64,000 nucleotides of DNA from Sphingobacteriales bacterium (GCA_003963365.1 RXJG01000001.1:1-64000), one strand, 5' to 3'. Shown: positions 1 to 9,887, counted from the first letter of the stretch. Numbers and translations: made by a program. The notes: generated by a model not told the origin, from the letters alone.

Positions 1-335
1 TATTGTTCTGCAGTACCAATGCCAGGCAGATGTCTCACTTCGCTACGCTGCGTTCGACATGACGGGTAATTCATTAAGGCGTCATCCCACAGCACCATCG
101 AAGCGTCATTCCGACGCAGGAGGAATCCGCTGAAGACATGCACCGCTGTTCATTATTGTTCTGCAGTACTAATGCCAGGCAGATGTCTCACTTCGCTACG
201 CTACGTTCGACATGACGAAGTAATTGATCAAGGCGTCATTCTGCCGCACCATCCAAGCGTCATTCCGACGCAGGAGGAATCCGCCGAAAACATGCACTGT
301 TGCTGCTGATTGTACTGCAGTACTTCATTCCCGGC
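1..335. repeat. Tandem direct repeat: two ~153/154-bp units (1-153, 154-307) plus start of a third degenerate unit
   Basis: Both units start TATTGTTCTGCAGTAC(C/T)AATGCCAGGCAGATGTCTCACTTCGCTACGCT and contain AAGCGTCATTCCGACGCAGGAGGAATCCGC; a third partial match (GATTGTACTGCAGTACTT) begins near 308. Confidence 0.85.
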
Positions 336-413
336 AACGTCCCGGCCATCATGCAGGTTCTTGGGGAAACGTTGCTGGAAAACAGGCTGCAGAGCTCACC
401 ATACTAAGATCAA

Positions 414-1424
414 CTAATTCAATTTTTTAAGATAGTCCAGTAATTTTTGTGCCTTCTCATTATCAAGCAATTTCACCTTATTGTATTGTTCCGTTAATTT
501 GGCTTTATTACCGAGGTTGTAATAGGCCAGTCCCATACCGTATTGCACACTGACATTGTTAGGTTCGAGCAGGGCTGCATTTTCATACACGGATAAAGCT
601 TCTGTAAATTGCTTATCGTTGAGGTAGGCATCGGCGAGGTATAAAAAAGCGGTGACGTCCCCGGGAGATAATTCGGTTGCTTTTTTGTAAGGAGCAATAG
701 CTTCATGGGGTTGACTATTGTTATAATAAACGTTACCCAGTTCAATATAAGCATCCACAAAGTCAGGCTTAAGTTCAATAGCCCTGTTTAATAGTTCCAA
801 TGCCTTATCCGTGAGGTTTTGATGATAATAAATAATTCCCAGTTCATATTGTGCATAGCCGTTAACAATACCCAGCTCTACTGCTTTTTCAAATTCATAT
901 TGCGCATCCGTTACCTGATTCAATTCTTTATAATCGAGCCCCAGGCGGTAATGGGTATCACTTTTTGTGGGATTGAGATCAATGGATTTAAGAAATGCTT
1001 TTACAGACTCTGCATATATTTTCTTACGGTAATGGGTTACACCCAGTTCAAAATAAGCCTGGCTGTTATTGGGGTCGTATTTGATAGCTTCCTGGTAGGC
1101 AGCAATACATTCGTTATACTTATCCAGGTAATCATAGGTATTGCCCAGCTGTATCCATGCGTCGACATAATCGGGTTTAACTTTTACGGCTTGCTGATAG
1201 TTCGTCATCGCCTCTTTGTAATTAGCCAGATTGTAATAACATAGCCCGATATTGTACCAGGCCGAATAATTGCCGGGTTCGGAGGCTGTTATCTGTTTAA
1301 AAGTAAGGATAGCCGCCTCGTATTCTTTATTATCAAATTGCTGTAATCCTTTGTCAAATAACGATTGAGTGGTGCCAATAAAATATTGGCAGATGAAGAA
1401 AAACAAAAGGGTTGTCTTTTTCAT
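414..1424 (-). CDS. Secreted TPR-repeat protein
   Basis: Signal peptide-like N-terminus, then many TPR units (e.g. YSAWYNIGLCYYNLANYKEAMTNYQQAVKVKPD). Confidence 0.9.
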   Translation of the reverse strand: MKKTTLLFFFICQYFIGTTQSLFDKGLQQFDNKEYEAAILTFKQITASEPGNYSAWYNIGLCYYNLANYKEAMTNYQQAVKVKPDYVDAWIQLGNTYDYLDKYNECIAAYQEAIKYDPNNSQAYFELGVTHYRKKIYAESVKAFLKSIDLNPTKSDTHYRLGLDYKELNQVTDAQYEFEKAVELGIVNGYAQYELGIIYYHQNLTDKALELLNRAIELKPDFVDAYIELGNVYYNNSQPHEAIAPYKKATELSPGDVTAFLYLADAYLNDKQFTEALSVYENAALLEPNNVSVQYGMGLAYYNLGNKAKLTEQYNKVKLLDNEKAQKLLDYLKKLN

Positions 1425-1787
1425 TGGAGTAAGTTTATATAAAGTTAATAATCAAAAATTGCTTTTTTCTGCATATTTACTGGCAAGAGCAAATTCTGTT
1501 GCCGGGAGGTTGCATGCGTTAAAACAATTTGCTTTAAATAACAAATCTTTAAGGGGGATTAACGGATAAAAACAAACGCCGGGCATAAATAAGTTTTTGC
1601 GGGTAGCATCTTATGCCGGCCATCCATATATCCTTCCTGTTTGCAGCAATGGAATCAGCTTCGGAACTCATAGGCGTCCCCCCGCAGATGTCTCTATTCG
1701 TTCGATATGAAGGCACTTTTCTTTTAACAGGAAAGACAGCAGCCGGTAAAATAACTAACTTGTTAGTGTAAATAATTTAATCACTAA

Positions 1788-2321
<534 letters not shown>

Positions 2322-2444
2322 TCTTTGCGAGGCAACCCAGGTATAACTGGCGGGGAGCAGGTTTTTAGTGTTGAAAGTTAAATAATGCCTGTTGCATGAA
2401 AAGACATTTTACAATGAACCATTAACCAAAAACCAGGCGAAGCC

Positions 2445-2519
2445 GTGCACAACCTTACAGAAAAAGCAAAAGGACTTTGGAATAAGTTAACAGGAGACGG
2501 GAAAGAGGAAAAAAAATAA
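2445..2519 (+). CDS. Possible 24-aa microprotein (MHNLTEKAKGLWNKLTGDGKEEKK, GTG start)
   Basis: Small GTG-initiated ORF between the AAA gene and a strong terminator; absent from the ORF track because of its size. Confidence 0.3.
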   Translation: MHNLTEKAKGLWNKLTGDGKEEKK

Positions 2520-2532
2520 TTGACAGGAAAAT

Positions 2533-2566
2533 AAAATGGTTCGTATTACAGTACGAACCATTTTTT
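2533..2566 (+). terminator. Rho-independent terminator
   Basis: AAAATGGTTCGTA-loop-TACGAACCATTTTTT perfect stem followed by T-run. Confidence 0.85.
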
Positions 2567-2736
2567 ATTATACCCATTTAACAGCCGGTAACCGGGCATC
2601 CTTCCTGCTGCCGGCTTGCCTTTAACAATAGTTTGTACCGGGTTTACTTTTATCTTTTATATTTTCTCCCGATCTTGGTAAAGCAATCATATAACAAGAA
2701 CAACGTTATATAATCCGTACACTTAACAGCAACCCT

Positions 2737-3726
2737 ATGGTAAAAAATTTACTCCACCTGGTTTATGGTTGTATTATACTGGCAGCTTGTAACGCATCTT
2801 CCCGCAATGTTGTCCGTTCATTTAATCGCAACACGATCACCGATACTTTTACTGTTACTGCAGCCATAGATTCCAGTTCGCATGATTTTGATACGATGAC
2901 GATAGCAGGTAAAACAGCCGCCTCTCTGCTGGACCTGCCGGTTACACAAGATGGGGCCATCATCCTGTCACCCGGTTTTTATGAGGCCGATTTTAAAAGC
3001 TATTGCCTGCAGCCCGGCACACCCGATCCCTCTTCAAGAGATGCATACGGGCAGCAGGTGTTAAATACGTATCACCGGGATATTGTGGAAACTGCCCTGC
3101 GCCAGTCATTAATAAAAACGGACCTGGATCAAAGAAATATTCAGTTACTGTTGTGGTCAATAGTAAGTGGTTCCAGTTTTGACCGGCTTTCGCCTGAAGT
3201 ACAGCAAACCGCCGGGCAATTGCTTACCCGCAAACAAATATTTGAACTGAGAGGAGGAGTAACAGGTATGATCAAAAGGATGACAAATTATATCCCGAAT
3301 AACTCTGGTGATATGGCAGCCATAAAAGGGCTTTTTGAAAAAGGCGCTAATTCTTATGAAGCATTTGAAAAAATAGCTGTGCGGCATGAACCATCTATCA
3401 TAACGGATCCCAATTACCGCCGGGATCAGTGGAACTGGCAGCCCGGTGGATATTTTCTCCGTTACTATCCTGCGAGCTATAAACAGTTAAAGGTGCAGGT
3501 GTATGTACCGGCGAATGTAACCAGTGCAGCTGCAATAGCTGCAGGAAAATATTTATTGTTTGATCCTGTATTATTGATGGCGGCACCCGCCAATTCCAAT
3601 GCACAGCACCTGGGAATAGGCGCTCCCGTTATTGGGATTTTGCGTAAAGTGATACAGGTAAATACCAACGGACCAAAATTACCCAAGCCTAAAACCACTG
3701 CTAAAAGCCCGAAGGCTATTTCATAA
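2737..3726 (+). CDS. Hypothetical lipoprotein
   Basis: Lipobox-like N-terminus (IILAAC), long open frame, no family recognised. Confidence 0.7.
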   Translation: MVKNLLHLVYGCIILAACNASSRNVVRSFNRNTITDTFTVTAAIDSSSHDFDTMTIAGKTAASLLDLPVTQDGAIILSPGFYEADFKSYCLQPGTPDPSSRDAYGQQVLNTYHRDIVETALRQSLIKTDLDQRNIQLLLWSIVSGSSFDRLSPEVQQTAGQLLTRKQIFELRGGVTGMIKRMTNYIPNNSGDMAAIKGLFEKGANSYEAFEKIAVRHEPSIITDPNYRRDQWNWQPGGYFLRYYPASYKQLKVQVYVPANVTSAAAIAAGKYLLFDPVLLMAAPANSNAQHLGIGAPVIGILRKVIQVNTNGPKLPKPKTTAKSPKAIS

Positions 3727-3742
3727 GAGGAATGTTTATTAA

Positions 3743-4204
3743 TTAATAGTTGTTAAAAACTTCCTGTGGCAAGGCAGGGGTTAGCTGCCAGTTGCTTTCT
3801 GCTATCTCTGCTTCCAGTTCACCTGTATTCCAACCGCAATAGCCAATGAAAAGTTTGATTTGAGATGTTGATATAGCTCCTTCGCCCAGGGCTGAAATAG
3901 CCTGGCTAAAGTTTCCACCGAGATAAATGCCGTTGCTTATGGGAGTTCCTTCTTCAATTAAATCAGGGCGGATATGAATAACGAAAATATGCTCTTTATC
4001 CACCGGTCCTCCTTCATATAGCGGTATAGATTTACAGTGTTTAAATTCCTCCAGTTGATTAAGGAAGTGGCCGGATGGTTTATTGAATACAAATCCCGCG
4101 GCACCCTTTTCATCATGTTCAGTAATAAATATACTGGCCCCTGTAAAAAACGGATCATCCATTGAGGGGGTCGCCTTAATTATATGGCCATGTAGTGATT
4201 GCAT
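3743..4204 (-). CDS. YqgE/AlgH family protein
   Basis: MDDPFFTGASIFITEHDEKGAAGFVFNKPSG...YEGGPVD...LFIGYCGWNTGELEAEIAESNW. Confidence 0.93.
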   Translation of the reverse strand: MQSLHGHIIKATPSMDDPFFTGASIFITEHDEKGAAGFVFNKPSGHFLNQLEEFKHCKSIPLYEGGPVDKEHIFVIHIRPDLIEEGTPISNGIYLGGNFSQAISALGEGAISTSQIKLFIGYCGWNTGELEAEIAESNWQLTPALPQEVFNNY

Positions 4205-4383
4205 AAAAAATCACTGCAATGTTAATTATAATAGTCAATGTTCAAAAAGGTTTTACAATAACAAGTGGGTGGTGAGTCCTCAATCATCAGTCGTCAATGG
4301 TCTGCTGTATTAACATCATGCTAACCCTGCAATTATTTTTCCTCTCTTAACTTTAAATCAATTTATTTATTAAAACACAGTAT

Positions 4384-4743
4384 ATGAAACCAGTTGTAAT
4401 CGCATTACTCCTATTAATTGCTGCACCCGTTTTTGCACAGGATACTACTAAAATTGAACAGTATTGCGGACTGATTCTTCGTCCCAGGGCATTTTCCAAT
4501 AAGGTTAATATTGAATTGGATTTTGGCGAAACCCGGAGGGCTTTTACAGATAACCGCCTGAGAGATGAAATAACAGGTAAGCTTAAAACCTTTAATACAC
4601 TGGTTGATGCCATGAATTATATGGGACAGCAGGGATGGGTATTGATCAATGCTTTCCCTTCAGAACATAACGGCACCAGCATTTACTTTGAATTCTTCTT
4701 TAAAAAACAATTCAATAAAAAAGATATCCAGGAAGATAAGTAG
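4384..4743 (+). CDS. Hypothetical secreted protein
   Basis: Signal peptide MKPVVIALLLLIAAPVFAQ; complete ORF. Confidence 0.7.
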   Translation: MKPVVIALLLLIAAPVFAQDTTKIEQYCGLILRPRAFSNKVNIELDFGETRRAFTDNRLRDEITGKLKTFNTLVDAMNYMGQQGWVLINAFPSEHNGTSIYFEFFFKKQFNKKDIQEDK

Positions 4744-4803
4744 ATCATATGCTGTTTACCGGTGTTGTTTATCTCACATCGCCGGTTGTCCATTGCCTTT
4801 GAT

Positions 4804-5319
4804 CTATACAAACAACATTATCAACACCAGTATTGCACCTGCCAGTGTAAAATATAGTCCTTTTTTAAAAATACTGGTGGAAGGCATAAACATCCAGAAA
4901 GAAGAGATTACAAAGAATAACAATGAAACTCCAAAAAACACATTGAGATAAAACAATGGGTCTTTGGTAGTGGCTTTGTGCAATTTGGTGAGTTTATCCA
5001 AAGCATTTGGTAATGTCTTAATGGTATAGTTAACAGCCCCCGTTTCAGTATTATAAGTTCCCTGTTTAAAGTTTTGTATTGCTCCATTGCTGGATTCAAA
5101 CTTTAGGTCACGCATACGAATGGCCTGCCCCAGCTGTTCGGCAGTAAGGCCGGGTTTTAACTGATCGCTCATTTTCTTTTCCTGTTTGAGGAAATCAGTA
5201 GTACGAAAGATCATTATTACTCCACTAAGGGCATAGATGGCCATAATGCCAGCCAGGAAAAAACCAAGGTAACGGTGCCAGATACGCATAGTGTTGTGAA
5301 CGGTTGCTTTTGTGCTCAT
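4804..5319 (-). CDS. PepSY-associated transmembrane protein
   Basis: MRIWHRYLGFFLAGIMAIYALSGVIMIFR N-terminal motif and C-terminal TM helices. Confidence 0.75.
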   Translation of the reverse strand: MSTKATVHNTMRIWHRYLGFFLAGIMAIYALSGVIMIFRTTDFLKQEKKMSDQLKPGLTAEQLGQAIRMRDLKFESSNGAIQNFKQGTYNTETGAVNYTIKTLPNALDKLTKLHKATTKDPLFYLNVFFGVSLLFFVISSFWMFMPSTSIFKKGLYFTLAGAILVLIMLFV

Positions 5320-5473
5320 CAGTAGTTTTTATTTGTTTACAAAGGAAGGGAAATCAATCCTCCTGTGAGACGCAAACGGGAAAAAGATTTTTCAAAAAAA
5401 GGAAAATATGTTTGTGCCCGTTTATAGGTTTAGTAGTTTAAGGGTTTAAAGTTGGTTATTTTAAAGGAATAGT

Positions 5474-6190
5474 TTACCGGATATCGTTTTCTGATGGAAT
5501 TGGCAGATCAATTTTTAACGGAGAAAAATATTTTTCTTTCACCTGGTTATAAAACCAAATTACATCAGCCCTGTCTGTATGACCATGTGTATCGGCCAGC
5601 TTAAATAACAAAAGATACAGGAACCCGGCACCTGGAGTAATATGAACTTTCCGGCTGATGTATTTTAGTTTTTCTGCACCTGGTTCTTCACCGTTTTGTA
5701 AATAGGTGCGGTACATACCATAAGAAATATCATGAAGCTCCACAGTACGATAAATAGTATTTTGCTGCTGGGGAAAAGGAATAAGATCAGCGCCTATTAT
5801 TTCCATAGTGGCCATTTGTCCAACAATGCCATGCCGCAGATGGGCCGCTTTGCCTGTTAATGGATGTGGTATTACTTCAGTTTTATCTTCGGCTATCTTT
5901 CCTATATCATGTAACAGTGCAACGATCATCAGCTCTTTGCGCATGAGTGTTTTACTGAGTTTTAATTTTTTTATCAGTTGAAACATGGCGCCATAGAAAC
6001 CTTCTTCCGGATGATCAAATACTTCCTGCACATTTTGATACACCGCTTCCAGGTGATGGGTAAGCATTACACCACTTTCATTGTCATGATGACTATCAAC
6101 CATACGGGATGCTTTCTTCCACCAGTTGGAGTGGCGGATTTTATCTTCCAGCACAGCAAGATTAAAACTTATAGGCTCCACAATGTGCAT
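5474..6190 (-). CDS. HD-domain phosphohydrolase
   Basis: H...IVALLHDIGKIAEDK and HLRHGIVGQ pattern of the HD superfamily. Confidence 0.8.
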   Translation of the reverse strand: MHIVEPISFNLAVLEDKIRHSNWWKKASRMVDSHHDNESGVMLTHHLEAVYQNVQEVFDHPEEGFYGAMFQLIKKLKLSKTLMRKELMIVALLHDIGKIAEDKTEVIPHPLTGKAAHLRHGIVGQMATMEIIGADLIPFPQQQNTIYRTVELHDISYGMYRTYLQNGEEPGAEKLKYISRKVHITPGAGFLYLLLFKLADTHGHTDRADVIWFYNQVKEKYFSPLKIDLPIPSENDIR

Positions 6191-6260
6191 AGGGTGTAAA
6201 ATTACAAAACTAGTTGGTTAGCAGGAGGTGTTGTGAATGGTGAATAATGAATGGTGAATA

Positions 6261-6290
6261 GTCAATGGTCAATGGTCAATGGTCAATGGT
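6261..6290. repeat. Short tandem repeat, about 4x GTCAATG
   Basis: gtcaatggtcaatggtcaatggtcaatggt in the intergenic region. Confidence 0.85.
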
Positions 6291-6423
6291 TGATGTTTAA
6301 AATGAAACAGGTAAAAAACAGGGTTTAAATAAACGGTCATCCATTAAACAATTAAAACCAATAACCAGTAACTAACAACCAGCAACCCTGTTCTGCCGGG
6401 TATTTGAGGAGGTAGTTACCCGT

Positions 6424-7737
6424 TTATTTTTCAAATTCAACAATATAATACGACATATAATCGCTTTTTTCCGGGCGGATGTTTTTAATAAAGAGTCTTG
6501 CTTTTTTGCCTAAGCGTAAACAGGTATTTTTTGCTTTCATATCTTCTTCTGTATTCATGGGTTGTAAGGAGGGATACCACAGAAAATAATTAGGCCGGTC
6601 AAACAGCAGTTTGGGTGTTGTCCAGTCCTGCGAATGAAGCGCCTCGCCAAGGTCTTTGTGCTGGTTAAAGGAAATATGCACACTGCTGCCTGCCCATGAT
6701 GGCCCCGTAGCTTTACCCATCAGCATTACCCAGCAATTTAAATAAGTGTTCCAGCTAACAGAAGGCCCCCAGTAAAAACCACCACCGGGAGAAGAACAAG
6801 GCCCTCCACCATTTGAAGTGGGGATTTGCAGTGATGCAATGGGTTTGCCAATGCCATCATAAGGAACAGTAAATTCTTTTCCATCCCATCGTTTTGCTTT
6901 TCCTTCCGGATTATCTAAATCACTTAATTTTATACGGGCCACACTAATGCACTGACCTTCCATTTCTTTTTTTGCATCATATGTTTTTTCATCATATACA
7001 CCGGGGTAACCATATTCACCATAAAACAAATACAGGTAATCGCCGCTTACTACAGCCGATGGGTCACCCACACCACCGGCAAATGTTTTAGAAATGTTCA
7101 CCGGTCTTAGTATTAATCTTGGCTGGTAATCTTCCAGGAAAATTCCTTTATATTCCCAGCTCCATCCACCATTCGTTGATTTCATAATACCGATACGGCA
7201 AACAGCGGCAGAAGATGTGGGGCCGGTTAATCCTTCGGGCCATTTATCTTTTTTGTATCCTTTACCGGTAGCGCTGTCATACGGAAGATTTTCGGGATAA
7301 TTTTCATTGTGATAAACGGCGTATAATGTTTTGCCTGTTGCATCCGTATTATCCTGGTAAATGGTTTCAAACCAGATGGCGCCACGTAACCCTTTTGCTC
7401 CCGGTGGTGCGTTGGGTGGAAGTGACGGTTCAATAAAACCTTTGGCCGGGGTGGCAAATGCTTCGTCAGGATTTTTACCGCTGGCAAATTTTAAATCTCT
7501 TGCATCACCCCAAAAAAAATCTTCGCCGTATTTGCCGGGGAATATGCGAAAAGTATCTCCAATCCATGCTTCAGCCATATTACAATCCACAAAATTGTTG
7601 AAGTGAAAAGTATCTGCCGGTATTAATTTAAAGGAAGGGTTAAAACTGGTTTTATTTTTTCCTGTTTCATTATTACAGCCTATAAAAATTTCCAAAGCAA
7701 ACAACAAACAAATAACAGCAGATGATATCCCGTTCAT
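6424..7737 (-). CDS. Secreted lipoprotein, probable beta-propeller (DUF4185/GH43-like)
   Basis: Lipobox-like FIGC; repeated W/G-rich blade-like motifs (GVGDPSAVVSGDYLYLFYGEYG, GFYWGPSVSWNTYLNCWVMLMG). Confidence 0.6.
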   Translation of the reverse strand: MNGISSAVICLLFALEIFIGCNNETGKNKTSFNPSFKLIPADTFHFNNFVDCNMAEAWIGDTFRIFPGKYGEDFFWGDARDLKFASGKNPDEAFATPAKGFIEPSLPPNAPPGAKGLRGAIWFETIYQDNTDATGKTLYAVYHNENYPENLPYDSATGKGYKKDKWPEGLTGPTSSAAVCRIGIMKSTNGGWSWEYKGIFLEDYQPRLILRPVNISKTFAGGVGDPSAVVSGDYLYLFYGEYGYPGVYDEKTYDAKKEMEGQCISVARIKLSDLDNPEGKAKRWDGKEFTVPYDGIGKPIASLQIPTSNGGGPCSSPGGGFYWGPSVSWNTYLNCWVMLMGKATGPSWAGSSVHISFNQHKDLGEALHSQDWTTPKLLFDRPNYFLWYPSLQPMNTEEDMKAKNTCLRLGKKARLFIKNIRPEKSDYMSYYIVEFEK

Positions 7738-7909
7738 GATGCAAACAATTGAAATTTGAATATAAGAAGTTTTTGAATCATTGGATGAAAGGCAGGGGGA
7801 AAGGGCATACCGTTCGTCGAGTTTTTACTACAAAGTGACTATAAAAAAACAGACAGGTTTTTGATTCATCAACCTATAAAAATGGCCCGCTGGCAGGGGC
7901 TATTTTTGC

Positions 7910-8041
7910 GTCTCAATACTCTTGAAAACAATGATTACCTCTGGATTCAACATATTGCCCTGTGAAAAAACCCTTTTACAATAATCCAGTACCCATCCCG
8001 CATTAAGTAACCCATCGAGACTCCTGCTTGCAGGAGTTTTT
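7910..8041 (+). ncRNA. Candidate structured small RNA (6S-like?), ending in an intrinsic terminator
   Basis: ORF-free; nested complementary segments GTCTC/GAGAC, TACT/AGTA, CTGGAT/ATCCAG, TATTG/CAATA; upstream TATTTTTG fits TAnnTTTG; terminator ACTCCTGCTTGCAGGAGTTTTT. Confidence 0.35.
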
Positions 8042-8042
8042 G
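8019..8042 (+). terminator. Rho-independent terminator
   Basis: ACTCCTG-CTTG-CAGGAGT followed by TTTT. Confidence 0.8.
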
Positions 8043-8225
8043 ATTTTATATCTTCATATACAGGCTGTGCCCGGCAGGATTATGGGATACCTTTTAGTTG
8101 CATGGTAATGTATGCGACAATAATAGCCTTTTAACTTTTACTGTTATTATCTTCTTTATATTTAACACATCTCTTGTATTCATTTTTTAAATTGTAACTT
8201 TCTTTGCCAATCAAAACCGGGAAAA

Positions 8226-8927
8226 ATGATGATTGATGAAAAAATGTTACTCATCCGTAATTATGATCTTTGGTGCCATATCAGTGACAAAGAATATGAA
8301 GAGCTGAACCTGGAACATAATTTTATAGAAGTTAAAAAAGGAGATTATATCTACTTTGATTCACACTTTCACAATAAACTCTATTTTTTAAAGAAAGGGT
8401 ATATTAAAATTGGTTACATAGATGGTGATGGAAAGGAAGTGGTAAAAGAAATTATACAAAAAGGAGAAACCTTTGGCCAGGTTACGCTGGAGAAAAATAA
8501 CCTGAATGGTGAGTTTGCACAGGCGTATAAGGGGGATGTAAGTTTATGTGCGTTCAATATTGAAGATTTTCAAAAACTGCTGAAATCAAAACCTGAGCTG
8601 GCCCTGGCCTATAGCAAGCAGGTGGGAAACAAATTACACCAGATTCAAAACCGGCTGGTAAACCTTCTTAATAAAGATGTAAAAACAAGACTGGTTAATT
8701 TTTTTGGTCAGCTGATTGAAAAAAATATTGGGGATAATACAGCCGATGGTTTTTGTATTCCCAATTACCTTACGCATGAAGATATAGCTAATTTAATAGG
8801 CTCCACCCGGCAAACCGTTACCACGATGATTAATGAACTGGAAGCAGAAGGCGTATTGTCCTACAACCGCCATGAAATCTGTTTCCTCAATGTTAAAAAA
8901 ATCCAAAGCCTCCTGTCTGTCATGTAA
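8226..8927 (+). CDS. Crp/Fnr family transcriptional regulator
   Basis: cNMP-binding-like N-terminal domain and HTH (LTHEDIANLIGSTRQTVTTMINELEAEGVL). Confidence 0.92.
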   Translation: MMIDEKMLLIRNYDLWCHISDKEYEELNLEHNFIEVKKGDYIYFDSHFHNKLYFLKKGYIKIGYIDGDGKEVVKEIIQKGETFGQVTLEKNNLNGEFAQAYKGDVSLCAFNIEDFQKLLKSKPELALAYSKQVGNKLHQIQNRLVNLLNKDVKTRLVNFFGQLIEKNIGDNTADGFCIPNYLTHEDIANLIGSTRQTVTTMINELEAEGVLSYNRHEICFLNVKKIQSLLSVM

Positions 8928-8995
8928 CCGACAAGCCACAGATACAACCAGCCCTACTTTTGTTTCGTAAATTGATAATAGCAAATAATTGAATT

Positions 8996-9457
8996 ATGAA
9001 ACAGATTTTATTCGCCGCTTTCCTGTTGTTAATTGGGGTAAGTGCCATGTCACAGGAAGCCCTTCGTAAAAAAGAATTTAATCTTGGTAAAAATGGGCTG
9101 GCCATTGATGGGTACGACCCGGTAGCTTATTTTAAAGAAAATAAAGCCGTAAAAGGCAACAGCAGTTTTGCCACGGTTTACCAGGGAGCCACTTATTATT
9201 TCTCTTCCGCAGATAATAAAGAAGAATTTAAAAAGAACCCTGCTAAATACGAACCCCAATATGGTGGCTGGTGTGCTTATGCCATGGGTAAGAATGGTGA
9301 AAAAGTAGAGATTGACCCGGAAACTTTTAAGATTGTAGATGGTAAACTATTCCTGTTTTACAATCGCTTTTTCAACAATACCCTCAAAAGCTGGAATAAA
9401 GATGAGCTGAACCTTCACACAAAGGCTGATGTTAACTGGAAAAAGATTTTTCAATAA
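8996..9457 (+). CDS. YHS domain-containing secreted protein
   Basis: IDGYDPVAYFKENKAVKG...YYFSSADNKEEFKKNPAKYEPQYGGWCAYAMGK. Confidence 0.92.
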   Translation: MKQILFAAFLLLIGVSAMSQEALRKKEFNLGKNGLAIDGYDPVAYFKENKAVKGNSSFATVYQGATYYFSSADNKEEFKKNPAKYEPQYGGWCAYAMGKNGEKVEIDPETFKIVDGKLFLFYNRFFNNTLKSWNKDELNLHTKADVNWKKIFQ

Positions 9458-9477
9458 ACCATAAAACCAAACCAACC

Positions 9478-9867
9478 ATGAAATTTCAATCCATTTTATT
9501 GTGGGTACTGCGTATAGTGGCAGCTTATTTTATGCTGCAAACATTGTATTACAAATTTACCGGTGCAGAAGAGTCTATTTATATTTTTTCCACACTGGGA
9601 ATGGAACCCTGGGGAAGAATAGGAACCGGCGTGTTGGAATTAATTGCTTCTGCATTGATACTATGGCCACGTACTACACATTTAGGAGCATTAATAGGAT
9701 TGGGGTTGATGAGTGGTGCTATCTTTTTCCACCTTACCAAATTAGGAATTGATGTAAAAGGTGATGGCGGCTTATTATTCTATTATGCATTATCAGTATT
9801 TATCAGTTGTGCCATACTGGTAATCGTATTCAGGGAACGTTTTTTTATGTTGTTTAAAAAAGTTTAA
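9478..9867 (+). CDS. DoxX family membrane protein
   Basis: Four-TM pattern, LRIVAAYFMLQTLYYKFTGAEES... as in DoxX/DoxD-like proteins. Confidence 0.8.
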   Translation: MKFQSILLWVLRIVAAYFMLQTLYYKFTGAEESIYIFSTLGMEPWGRIGTGVLELIASALILWPRTTHLGALIGLGLMSGAIFFHLTKLGIDVKGDGGLLFYYALSVFISCAILVIVFRERFFMLFKKV

Positions 9868-9887
9868 TGATATAGTACAGTTAATTT

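Noticed and set aside
819-1244. 141-aa plus-strand ORF antisense to the TPR gene
   Set aside because: Codon pattern is the mirror of a clear TPR gene; no recognisable family. Treated as spurious.
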